The translations under genes were made by a program, and so were the position numbers. From Rhizodiscina lignyota (Eukaryota; Ascomycota; Dothideomycetes; Aulographales; Rhizodiscinaceae), in assembly GCA_010015805.1 (NCBI GenBank), contig ML978123.1, positions 186,001-250,000 of the forward strand: 64,000 nt of DNA. The letters are read 5' to 3'. A model generated the notes under the pieces. That model saw nothing but the letters and a program-made list of their open reading frames with translations. It did not search any database and was not told where the DNA came from. Positions 11,975 to 24,150 of the stretch are shown here, one piece after another (positions within the stretch are counted from its first letter, which is position 1; every line of letters starts with the position of its first letter).

Positions 11975-12339
11975 AATTTGAAATGAGATGCCTTCTATGA
12001 GTGGCGCAGCTTGAGAGCGTCTTGCTCTTTTATCTAGATACGAGACAGAAAGCCATTTATTTTACGATAGGTCTTGAGAAAGAGGAATAAGTCTGATCAT
12101 GTTAAAATTTCGTCGCGCGTTTGCACGTTAGAGTTGTTTCAAATCAATTCGAGCGAGTGTGGTTGTTTAGTCTATGGTAGAAGAAAATGCAAGCCGTAGA
12201 GACAGTAAGCCATAAGGGCACAACCATGTCTGAAAGAGAGCCGTAAAGACCGTAAGCCATGACGGCATAAGTATGCATGAGTCCCGTCCATGCAAAGAGG
12301 TGAATCCGTCAGTCAGAGCTAGTCATTGTTTCCTGAAGG
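11975..12339. other. Intergenic, no gene seen
   Basis: Downstream of the transporter. Two imperfect copies of a short 'gccgta...gtaagccat' motif lie near 12191-12262; a similar stretch occurs near 47008. Nothing else is recognised. Confidence 0.4.
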
Positions 12340-12982
12340 TCAGGGAACAGAGTCGGAAAACTTGTCGCTCATGGTGCTCGAAATCTTCATACTCCTCTCA
12401 AGTACTGCAAGCCTGGTCACAACACGCGTATCAACGACCACCTTGGCCTGCTTCAGTCTATCACTAAACGCGACGGGGAAGTTTGGGCACTCTTTAACAT
12501 AGACGAGTTGCTCCCGCCCATCGGAGATTGCAACTTTGCTATTGGTGTTAGTCGACGTGCTGCTACTGCTGCTGCTGTTGCTGCTTCAGCATGCGGTGGC
12601 TCTGGCGGTACCTCTGGCTCTGCCTCTTGATGGCACAGACGCGCAAGATACGAGCCGAGTAAGCGATGCGTACGATTGCAGAGCCATTCTGAGCGTGTCG
12701 CTGAAGCTGCTCCTCTGGGATACTCGGGAATGTAGCTCTCAATAGAGTCATATCACCCAAATGAAGCTTATGAGCCTCTGCGTCGCCAATTATATTAGGG
12801 TGATCGTAGATGGTGTGCGCACGAGTTTCCACAGGCGTATCAGTAAGGCGATCCTTGAAATCCCAAGGGAGGCGAAATTCGAATCGTGAGTCGGAGTGCT
12901 CATTGTCGTAAAACTTGTTGTCCCAAACGACTGTGTATTAAAGCTCCATGGTGGATATTTTGCTCCGAAGCTCGGCGCGCAT
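12340..12982 (-). pseudogene. Decayed unknown gene with a CAG-repeat frameshift
   Basis: On the minus strand an ATG at 12982 opens a frame that meets one TAA 14 codons on, then runs as coding-like text from about 12937 to a glutamine run encoded by a CAG/CAA repeat at 12559-12585, where the frame hits TAG. In the next frame, coding-like text (for example 'VAISDGREQLVYVKECPNF') resumes directly after the repeat and runs to a TGA at 12340-12342. The simplest reading is one gene broken by an early stop and by a length change in the repeat. The block 'NEHSDSR' to 'WDFKDRLT' recurs at 48987-49050, so it is a small gene family. I do not recognise the family and propose no function. A spliced gene cannot be fully excluded. 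Confidence 0.4.
12841..12904. repeat. 64-bp segment shared with 48987-49050
   Basis: The two segments differ at only 4 of 64 positions and lie in the same orientation. The matching frame encodes a conserved-looking peptide in both, so they probably are paralogous gene fragments and not mobile DNA. Confidence 0.75.
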
Positions 12983-13260
12983 TGTGATATATGTAAAAAG
13001 TTGACCGATCCGAGTGGCTCTGTAGCGCTATATTATTCAGCCCTTACTTTGAGAGAGAAATACAGAGACTTGGAAAGATATTCGAGCTTTTATAGTAGAA
13101 TGCAAAAGATTATTGCGAGAGTGAGTGCTCGAGAGGTCAGCGTCAGGGACGTGCATATTCGGGCGCATGCGGCAGACGGGATTACATAACGCACACAACA
13201 AATAATTATTGAAAAGTGTCCTATATATACATTAGTAATCATAGAGCCAATGAAAATTCG

Positions 13261-13338
13261 AGCTGAATGGCGCAGCGGAAGCGCGCCGGGCTCATACGTG
13301 TAACCCGGAGGTCGCCTGATCGAAACGGGCTTCAGCTA
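13261..13338 (+). tRNA. Initiator tRNA-Met (CAU) with a 6-nt insert after position 37
   Basis: The acceptor stem AGCTGAA pairs fully with TTCAGCT and starts with the A1:U72 pair of eukaryotic initiators. The D arm is GCGCAGCGGAAGCGC, the anticodon stem CCGGG/CCCGG, and the T arm GCCTG-ATCGAAA-CGGGC with the initiator-type AUCGAAA loop. The anticodon CAT is at 13293-13295. The loop is 6 nt too long: removing CGTGTA (13297-13302), or equally ACGTGT one base earlier, restores CTCATAA and a 72-nt mature tRNA. The insert sits at the standard 37/38 intron site. A run of six T follows immediately. Confidence 0.93.
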
Positions 13339-13340
13339 AA

Positions 13341-13346
13341 TTTTTT
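13341..13346 (+). terminator. RNA polymerase III terminator
   Basis: Six consecutive T residues begin 3 nt after the tRNA 3' end, a standard Pol III stop. Confidence 0.85.
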
Positions 13347-14675
13347 GGTTGAATTACGATGATTTTTGGTTTTTTCGTCCGAACTTCTTTTTTTTTGGTT
13401 GTACCCCTCAAAATGTGATTAACGAATCTTATAGACCTTCTCAAGGCAAGCCAAGGCAACTACGACAGCTGCCCGTCGTGACGTAGGTAGTTTGATAGAT
13501 GTCATCTGCGTTTCTTCCTAGTTCATATTCTATTCGGATACTGGTGCACTGTGGATTTGTTGCAAAGCGGTTTTCTCTTTTCTTTCTTGGTTATTGGCAT
13601 TTTCAGTGATGTATCTACTGCTCTCTAGTGCTTTTGCATCATATTCCAGCCCAGTACTTGGATCTAGCTCTGTTGGACATACATCGGAACGCAAGACTCC
13701 TCTAACAACGGACGAGACCCTCAATACTGTGTTAAGCTTGCCATCTCATCTGAGCCTGATCTATTCCAGCTTTGGCATGAAATCATTTGATTGTTTCGCA
13801 TATTTATCAGTCTCGGAGCTCTAAAGTACTACTATCTGTGAGCTAGCATCAATCTCAGCAAAGCTCTTAAGCTGTTTGCGTTCTTCTCTTGAAGTTCTTC
13901 GCACGATAGGACACCTCCATTCGACCTGCGCTCTCCGCAGTTATGCCGCGCGTTTAACCGAACTTTCAAAGACTACTCGAACTCCGTTACTCATTTTCAA
14001 CATCCTCTTGCAACTCAGTAGGCGCCCGTCCTCTCTTCCTTTCATTGGCGGCTTGGATGAAGCTCCTCCCCTCGTACCTGGAGCGGAGAGGTATTCTTAC
14101 CAATTTTGGATATACCTCGTACTGGAAGACACATTCTGACAAACTTGGGAACACTAGCACCTCATTTGGGTCATCGCTTGTCGCGCATGTCTATGCATGG
14201 GGGCAGTTTTGGGTTGAGGCGGAGCGTACCAAGACGCTCTGGATACTCACCACCCTAATCTGTGGGCTCACGCTGTCCGCCGAGCTGCAAAGCAATTTGT
14301 CTATTACGGAGTTCGAATAATACACCGTCGTTTGGGTCACTAAGTTTTACAATAACTATCTAAACACTGTCACTAGTAGGAACACCTCAATGTACAGAGT
14401 CGCGGCGCGCGCCGCCGAACCAACCTCATAATCGCTCAATAAGGCTCTGCTTGCGGCGGACAGGCTAAGGAACGAGTGAGTCAGGCCAAAGTCCCCTAAG
14501 ATGTGCTCACTCTCCACCACAAATAGCTAGGTTATGCCCAGACTGGCCTCTGTTTGCGGCGTTGAGTGAAGCTGGATAAGCTTAAAGATCATAGCGTGGT
14601 CAAAATGTATACTCGCTCGCGCAAAAGCATCTTGCTTACGCATTAGAACTGTCTGTGTGCCCATTGCATCATGCA
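13347..14675. other. Gene-poor stretch, no recognised gene
   Basis: Several short open frames occur (the longest near 13876-14139 and 14045-14320, plus strand) but none matches a family I know. A tract around 14401-14470 is GC-rich. This may be decayed coding DNA. Confidence 0.35.
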
Positions 14676-14869
14676 TCCGCTTATAATCAAGTCGTAGCAT
14701 AACTACCACGCGTAAGACGAAAGCTGAGGTGGTTCGTTGAGTTCTGGCAAAGCTTAATCTATCTACACAAGGCGACAATTAAACTCCCGCGCATTATCGA
14801 AAGTAAGGTCCATCCGTACGGCCGGCACGTAAGAGAGGATAGTGTATACACCAAAGCTCAACTTCAATG
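14676..14869 (+). repeat. 194-bp segment with an inverted relative at 49047-49241
   Basis: The plus strand here matches the minus strand of 49047-49241 from TCCGCTTATAATCAAG to CTTCAATG, with many transitions; the 49-kb copy is richer in A and T. The match stops sharply at both ends. In this copy the segment reads as open frame apart from one early stop and continues into the block at 14700-15627. Confidence 0.7.
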
Positions 14870-15627
14870 GGATATGAAGGAGCCTTCAGAAGAGTATCTT
14901 GCTTACCTCAGGAAGGTGTTCATTGAGAACTCTAAAGTGCAACGCCGCTAGCTCGCAGAGGGCGTCTACGGACCGCGGAAGACAAGTTTAAAGTTCAAGA
15001 AATATTTCGAAGGGATTGCAGACCCACGTGACAGGACACCTGTTTTCAAAGAAACAGTCAATCGAAACTTCTGCAGACGCTTTCTCGTAAATGGAATCAG
15101 TGTTTGGGCTGGCGCTGCATATCTTCCACCGGATGGCGATGACTCTGGGCCTATACTAGTCGGATGTACACGATGTTCAGGGACCAATCCTCGATGGATT
15201 CACGACCCGCGAAGAAAATTGGGTATATCTCGCCGATCGGTGGAGCCAGAAACTCGAGATTAACATTGTGTTCGCTGTCCTCAACTCCTTCCCAGCAAGT
15301 GAGAGACATTTCCCGATGTATGCCAATGGTATAAGATACGGCACCTTCACCCTGAAGTCGATGGTCAAGTTTATCAATGCCAAGGTATCGGACGAGGTTG
15401 TTGAAACAGACGACAGGGCCCGAGGATTGTTCAATATGTTTGATATTGTGAACAACAGCAAGGAGCATGACAGTGGACGCGGCCACCAGCTCGCCTTATC
15501 AAGGCCTCGATCGGACTTTCGCATCCACCCGGACACAACGCTTGTCGAAGGCTGCGATCCCAAATGGATGGGAGTCCGTACCCTCATTCGGCCAATGGAC
15601 CTCGCGGACGGCTGGGGCGTCACATGA
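14700..15627 (+). other. Unrecognised coding-like block, probably decayed
   Basis: One frame reads as plausible protein from about 14718 ('RWFVEFWQSL') to about 15160 apart from one TAG; a second frame carries on as plausible protein from about 15170 to a TGA at 15625-15627 ('MVKFINAKVSDEVVE', 'PKWMGVRTLIRP'). A frame change or missed intron near 15160 would join them. A further open frame lies at 15744-16094. No family is recognised. It could be a broken gene or a diverged mobile-element gene. Confidence 0.3.
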
Positions 15628-16173
15628 GTAGACTTATTGTTGAGGCTTGAAGCGGAAGGAGGAGTTTTGCAAGATTTGCTGTATGACTTGATGGATGAAG
15701 TTACACACTATTCGCCACAGCTCTGGCGACCGATGCTGCCACGATGAGCGCACGCACGACACTGGATCCTAGCCACCAGCATCTTCAGAAACTCTCCTAC
15801 CACTACTCTCAGCCCGCGCCCGCAGCCCATGCGCGTAGGATACAGCGGAAAGATGAGAGATCCGACCCTCCGCACGCTCATGCACTCAGCATTGCTGTTA
15901 ATGCGAATGAACTTGGATCGAAGATCATGATCCTGTGCGGAGCCATTGGAAGAGCAAAATGGAATACCCATTGGACATCGGCAGACATAGCCAGACTTTA
16001 CAGTAGAGCATACAAGAAGCATCAAATAAAAGCTCGTGAAGCTGGTGGCTGCTTACAGCAAGACGAATTCGCTACCAAAGTCATCTCAAGCTAATCGCGC
16101 ACTGCATTTTCACACCCGCAGCTCAAATTTCACTTTTCTGCTCAAAGACATGATCGTGTAATCGAAATATCCC

Positions 16174-17303
16174 TCACGGCCCAGCAGTGGAAAGCTCGGT
16201 AGCTCCGTCAACGGACTGTTTCGCAGCCTCGTAGCTGACCAATCTGAAGTCGTAAGGCAGCTCCAGTTGCGCCTTCGGATCTCCTTCTCGGGGCTTGAAA
16301 TCGACTACGAGCGAATCTTTGACGGCGAAGACGGTATCGTTGGAAATGTACTTGTCTCGCCGGTCGAAGATCTGAGTTACAAGTGGCTTGTAATTTGGTG
16401 CAGTGAGCTGCTCACATGTCAGCACATCGCACGATGCGGTTTGACTCATACAATAGAGCACATACAATAAAATGGATGTGGGCAGGTCTCATTGGATGCC
16501 TGTCCAACAACTTGAGAAGCTTCCCCGCCGGCCCATCGTAAGGAATCGGATATGGCGTCGGCCGCAGACAGTAGAATGAGTATTTTCCGTCTTCGCCAGT
16601 TGTGAATATACCCCTGAGATTCATGTCCGGCTGATCTGGGTCCTGCTGCTCGTAGAGACCATTCGGAGCAGTGTGCCATACATCTACTTTGGCGCCCTCG
16701 ATCGGCTTGCCCGTCGCAAAATCGGTGACCTTGCCGAATATGTAGGTGTGTTCTGCATCCGGGATCTCGTTTTTCACAATTGACGCATCCATGGGCAGCT
16801 TTGGAGCGTTTTCCCGCCAAAAGGGGCCCAGGATTGCTGTCGCGGTGGGTGCGTCGGGTGCATCAGTTGCAAGCTTGTACGTAATCTCATCGCAAAGAGA
16901 TTCAACCCCTAGAAGGTCGATGAGTAGTTGGGTCTCGTTGCGCTTGTCGTCTGACATTCTGCCGCATGAATTGACCTGGTTTAAATGTTAGCCAACGTGC
17001 TTGAATATGCTTCTAAAGTCCGTCCAGAAGGAGTGTAATTCTTGGTTTCGTTGGCATGATCGAGGACCTGCCCATTTCTGCATGCTTGTATAAACTTACC
17101 ATTTCAATGGCAGTAAAGAACTCGTCCAGGGTGACCTCATTCTCCCGAAGGAAATCGTGGAGATGCTGCACTAAACTTCCAAATACTTTCTTCAAACGTG
17201 GATTGGCCTTTGGCCCCGTTGCATCAATCACCGACTTGGTAAAGTCCGGGTCGAACTTGTGTGTGCCATTGCTTTCATTCTTAGTTGCCCCGTTGGTGGC
17301 CAT
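16174..17303 (-). CDS. Intradiol ring-cleavage dioxygenase, 315 aa
   Basis: Minus-strand exons 17303-17100, 16975-16466 and 16407-16174 give 315 residues; introns are 124 and 58 nt. An N-terminal helical dioxygenase domain (about residues 15-110) leads into 'AILGPFWRENAP', then the catalytic barrel. The four non-haem Fe(III) ligands are visible: Tyr176 ('NGLYEQQDP'), Tyr210 ('YPIPYDGP'), His234 and His236 ('RPAHIHF'). The family opens catechol or hydroxyquinol between the two hydroxyls, giving muconate-type acids, in the cytosol. The length and N-terminal domain fit the catechol/hydroxyquinol 1,2-dioxygenase branch and not the protocatechuate 3,4-type. A decarboxylase that could make catechol lies 5.4 kb away, supporting a catabolic role. 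Which diol it prefers cannot be read. Confidence 0.92.
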
Positions 17304-18135
17304 GTTGACGAGAGAAACAAGAGACTTTACAACTTTGGCGCAGAGAATTGAGGAAACGTTTTATAGCGTTCAGTCCGAGTACTCCAGAGAGACGTGCGCT
17401 TCTTCCTTTCAGCTTCCACCGCAATTCCGAATTTCTGAACTTTGTTGACAAACGAGCTGATGGATGAGACGGGAGATGTTCAGGCCGCGTCGCGTAAGTC
17501 ACCGAATCCAGGATCTCTCGGCGTCAAATAAGCTTATGGGAGAAAGAGATGTGCTTGGAGAGATAATGAGGTGATGGAAACGGATACGGAGGGAAACGAA
17601 ATCCCTTATGTAGATAATAGTCCTGCGCCTGCGTCCAGATGACATACAAAGAAGGATAACACGGCGGCGTGGTTCCGCCTTCGCCCCAGGATCGCCAAAA
17701 GCCCTCTTTTAGACCGCGGGGAAGCTTGAAGCTATCATAGCTGGAAGGAAGTGGAAGCTAACGTGGGGCACCGCGATGTTGGTTGCCAGCGAGCCAGTAA
17801 CAATGTCGGATAGTGCACCAAAGGTGAGAAAGTCTCCAGCTACTTACATATATTACGGTGATCTGCAATGCATTCCTTGTACCCTACACTATGCACCTGC
17901 AACCCCCAGACAGCGTCGCCATTTGATGCCGGCAATTGTATGCGGTGAAGTTTGGTTTCGATCTTGTGGCGTTAGAGTAGTTTAGAGAGTGGCTTCAGCT
18001 CATTACCCACCAAGGCCACGTGACCGCATGCAGCTTAGCGCCGAATGCCGAGCCTCTCATCCAACGACATCCCTCGATTGATATCAAGCTCGTCAACCAC
18101 CCGCACAGCCCATTGAGCTCATCCTCATCTCCAAA
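17304..18135. promoter_or_regulatory. Divergent intergenic region, dioxygenase / complex I subunit
   Basis: 832 bp between divergent genes. No gene is seen; promoters of both neighbours are expected here. Confidence 0.45.
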
Positions 18136-18730
18136 ATGGCCTCGGGATACGGATTGAATGGAGGTTAGTACCTTTATCATACCTTCCGCCCATCTTCGAC
18201 ATAAATGCCTGCCATTGTACGCCGGAATGCCAATGTCAACTCACCCACTTTGAACAATGTGCAGCTTCATCTAACAAGCTCTGTCTCTATAGGTCCCTCC
18301 CGCTGCTTTCCATTCTGGCAGGAACTTCTTGCCTGTTATGTAGTCAACTCAAATGGCGATAATAGCCAGGGAAAGGGTGTCTCGAAGTGTGTACCCGCAT
18401 ACGAAGACTACCACGAGTGCTTGCATCACAGAAAGGAGGTGCGTCACTTCAGCAAGCTGCTCCACTCCCTCCGATTATATCAGCATAATCTCATCATATA
18501 CATCTACTGCTTATTCGTGCAGTCTCTGATTGGTGATTACTTAGGCTGCCCGTGTACGAGCGATTCAAGCCGCATACCGGAAGAAGATGTTAGAGGACCC
18601 ACGCGCAGACGCACCGACAGGCGATCAGATACGAAAGCTGGGACTATTGGACAAGACACCAGAAGAGCTGGATATCAAAGTACAGTCATGGTTACCGGAT
18701 CCGAGTCCGAAGCGGCGGAGCGCCTTTTAA
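18136..18730 (+). CDS. Complex I accessory subunit, NDUFS5-like CHCH protein, 119 aa
   Basis: Exons 18136-18163, 18293-18438 and 18545-18730 give 119 residues; introns are 129 and 106 nt. The core has twin CX9C motifs, 'CFPFWQELLAC' and 'CVPAYEDYHEC', followed by 'LHHRKE' and a basic helix 'AARVRAIQAAYRKK'. That layout matches the NDUFS5 (15 kDa) subunit of mitochondrial NADH:ubiquinone oxidoreductase, an intermembrane-space protein folded by the Mia40 disulfide relay (a Mia40 gene lies at 37035). The first exon codes only nine residues. Function is assigned from family knowledge; the two cysteine pairs are seen directly. Confidence 0.88.
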
Positions 18731-20342
18731 ACTAGACCAAGGGAGAGAGCGAAGGAGACTTCCGGCTGGGATCTCAGTCGACAGTTCTAGACTTGTGCAG
18801 CATTTGAGATTGGCGCACACGATGGGCAACGATGTATATACCAATGGGAGACCTACAAAATCGAGGCAAGAGTCCATGATCGGAAAAGGGAATGTACAAT
18901 TGCGACAACATCAAAGTCTGCTGCCCTGTAGTCGCCTTCTGAATACGGATGATATGCAGAGATAGTTACGCTCAACCTCCGGTAATGTATGAATATCGAG
19001 AGAGATGAGGACAATGATTTATCCTGCACAAATACGTTCAATGCAGGTGGGGGCCCATGCTATTGGAAATACATTAGGAAAGTACCATTGTTGCGCTATC
19101 GGCCAGAAGACACAGCTAGACGTGCTGCTAATCGGAGCAGAATGCAAGGTTGCAATGAGTCCCAGTGGCACGATTGCTATGGTAGCAGTGGTCGAGGTGG
19201 AAAGTCCCGTAAACAAAAGGGGCAATGAGCTAAAACTTCCAGGAGCATGACACGTTTATTCAATGATAGAGGGACATTCCGTGGATGCCAGATTAAAGTA
19301 TCGACTACAGAAAGTCCAGGGCTCCTCCACATACCGGCCAATGCTTATTCAACAAACTCCCGTTCCACCTCTACCCAGATCTCACCAGCGTTAACTCCGA
19401 TATAGGTTTTACGACCTACGTGTTAGTGTTGCACAGAGCACAGCGCCGATATTAACCATGAAATGGTTCTGAATCTAAGCTAACCAAGCCGAAGACAGGG
19501 TGGGCGTCGACGCGACGATCTGAATAGACTCCAATTACAGTTCAAGTCGCATCTGACTACGTCTATCATCAGTAAATTTCTTCGATGAGTCTAGGGCCTA
19601 TTAGCAATGATCTAAACGGTTTCTAATTACTACGGAAGTATTCCGTCTTTTTATAGCAACGGAGACTCAAGGAGGAGCAGGTTGGTAGGCGTCAAGTATA
19701 CTCATTTCGGGTCTAATTCTAACTACGATAAAGATGTGCTATTAGATGAGAATAAATCAGTCTGAAATGCTCCGATGCTTTGAAGGCCGACGTTAATAAT
19801 TCCGATTTTGTTCCGACATCGTTTTGATATGCATCTGGACGCGTCAATTCCCCCACCCTGACTGCCGAAGAAGCGTGGCCATGCTGGTCAAAACTAGTAG
19901 CATTCGAAGTGCTCAGTCGGCGCGATGATAACTACCCTTTAAGGATGCGGAACGGAATACGGGGACTGCCAACGGCTGCATCTTTTATTGTCTAGAGACT
20001 GCTCGAACTGCCCTGCAGAGTTTGTCGTCAGTGGGTGGATCCAGGAGCGACAGGAGGTGGAACGGATGCCATGATCATAGAACAGGTCACGAGTGCATCG
20101 TCGATTGACGTAGATACGAAAAGGTCTTTGTATGGTTCCAGTTCTCGACACTCGACACGCGTCCCGCCATGGTGTGCTTTGGTAGATCGACCTTTCTCGA
20201 GGACACGGCCCCGCCCAAAGAATGGCCTCAGACCTTCCTCAGAGAAATAAGTCTCTTTATATAACTGATCTCGACCTCGAATATGATTCCGTATCTCCAT
20301 GCACTTCCTGGCCCTGTGTAAGTTGTGTTGTGCTATCGTGTG
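18731..20342. other. Gene-poor stretch of 1.6 kb
   Basis: No recognised gene. Short frames on both strands near 20028-20300 and 18989-19250 lack family signals. A TATATAAAG element occurs on the minus strand near 20260. Parts around 19560-19800 are A/T-rich and may be mutated repeat DNA. Confidence 0.4.
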
Positions 20343-21656
20343 TTATCGATCAAGAGCACCTATCTTCCAAGCCTTGACAAACCACAGGCACAATGCGCTG
20401 ACGACATATGACAGACCTGTAAAAGGCTGGGTTCGGAGATAGTTCCCTGTATTTGCAGCGATTTCCAGTGCGATGGCTTCGGAGAACGTAGGTGGAAGGA
20501 CGAGGTTGAAGAAGCTGATTGACAACGCAGAATTCAGTTCTCTTATGCCAACAACTTTAGCACATAGGGGTGCCGCGGTGGCCCAGTATGTACCGGCAGT
20601 CAATCCACCGAACAGAGCGAATAATACCAGAGCCTACAAACGTGTCAGTAGTGCGGGAATTGACTAGGAAGTAGGACTTACACCGAAGCTCTTTCCGAAC
20701 GGCCAGATAACCAGGGCCCAAAGTCCAGTCAACAGCGCAGATGTGCAGGTTACTGTCATCGTTGCAAATTTGTCGCTAAAATAACCGACCAAACAACGTC
20801 CTACCCTTGTTCCAAGACATACAAGAGCACCTGTGAGGAAGCCCCGTTGCGCCGTCATACTCTCAAACGCCGCAAAGTTTGGAAGAGAATAAAGCAACAC
20901 CACGTATCCCAACTGCGTGAAAGCCCATAGGCTTGGACAAGGAGGAATTGTGGTTTCGAAGAAGCCGCAACTCAAATGGATTCTGAGTGGTGCTGATGAC
21001 TTCGCTGCGGTCGCGAATGAGGAGGGTGGAGACGAGGTTTACGGCGCCAGAGATTATTCCCAGTATTCGAAGGGTCCACGCAGCACTCATATGCTAGATC
21101 ATCGCCTTCGCAAAAAGGTTGTAGACGAGGCCACCTAATCCGGACCCAGCATCAGCAAGCCCGTTAGCCAGACTACGTCTTGTCGTAAACCACTGCGACA
21201 TTACTCCAGCAATACCTACAGATCCACCTTTCCAACTCCAAAGTAGATGCCTTGTGAGAGTAAGAGTTCCCAATATCTTCTTGTAAAGCTTGCTAAAACG
21301 AAGGCGAGCGTTTGGACGAAGGTGTCGACGGAGAGGCTGGTGTGGAATTCAGATTTCCCTACGGCTATGGTTGCGAGTGGCGACACAAACATAGACATTG
21401 AGAAGGACAGGCCGTCAACGAATGAGAACTGGAGGGCTGTTGCCCCTGAAAAGCACTGCTCGAGACGTAGTCTGCAAGAACGGTTCCGAAGGACTAGGGC
21501 GTGTTAGCAACAAACCTGGCAATTGAATACCGCGTAAAACCTCACGCTATTAATGCACCATGCATGCATGTTGATGAGAAAAGAGCACACTGCACAGAGC
21601 CATCCGTAGCCACCTTCACGATGCGCTTGGTCATCGTTTCTGTCTGCTAAATTCAT
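20343..21656 (-). pseudogene. Broken monocarboxylate-type MFS transporter
   Basis: Minus strand. It starts as a normal member of the fungal monocarboxylate transporter-like MFS family: 'EGGYGWLCAVCSFLINMHAW', a GT-AG intron at about 21544-21493, then 'SFGTVLADYVS'. From there conserved family blocks appear in different frames: 'FSFVDGLSFSMS', 'GSVGIAGVMSQWFTTRRSLANG', 'AGSGLGGLVYN', 'TQLGYVVLLYSLPNFA', 'FGKSFGV' and a good last exon ending at 20343. Joining them needs at least three frame changes, and one stop (TAG near 21094) lies inside a conserved block; a segment after 'YFGVG' also seems lost. It cannot make a whole transporter. It sits between the dioxygenase and the decarboxylase, where a working copy could have imported the aromatic acid. 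Confidence 0.85.
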
Positions 21657-23733
<2,077 letters not shown>

Positions 23734-24150
23734 GACGTGCGCGGACTGCAGAGCTCGCAAGACGTCATCATTCTCTGATTTCTTATCCGTCCCTCATCTA
23801 ATGGGCCTTACGATTGATGGTTTATTCTCAACTCTACAACTCACACCTTCTCTTGAAGGAAAGTATGGCTTCATTCCTCATTAGGTAGCCAGCTAATAAA
23901 ATCAAACTGATGTCGCTCGTTTACTTCAAGCCCGATGATGCTGTCTTAACGGGCGCGCTTCTATTGGTTTGTCTCTTCGGCAATATGCTGACTTCTTTAG
24001 CCCTCGGCTTACATAAAAGCCTCCGCTGCCGCATGTTGAGTTAAAGTTTCATTAGTCAGATTTTATCCCTACCCTTTCTTGTGCTTTGACAATGAATTCG
24101 ATATCACTATCTGCTAACAATTGCGTTGTGATCGATCTAGCCAGATCGAT
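23734..24150. promoter_or_regulatory. Intergenic between decarboxylase and Zn2Cys6 regulator
   Basis: 417 bp. It includes an upstream ATG at 24092 in a frame different from the zinc-cluster frame; that frame stays open through intron 1 into exon 2 of the regulator (see findings). Confidence 0.5.

Noticed and set aside
12191-12262. Shared 'gccgta' motifs with 47008 as a repeat family
   Set aside because: The similarity is too short and imperfect to call.
20028-20300. Minus-strand frame of 90 codons
   Set aside because: No motif is seen, and a TATA-like element lies inside it.
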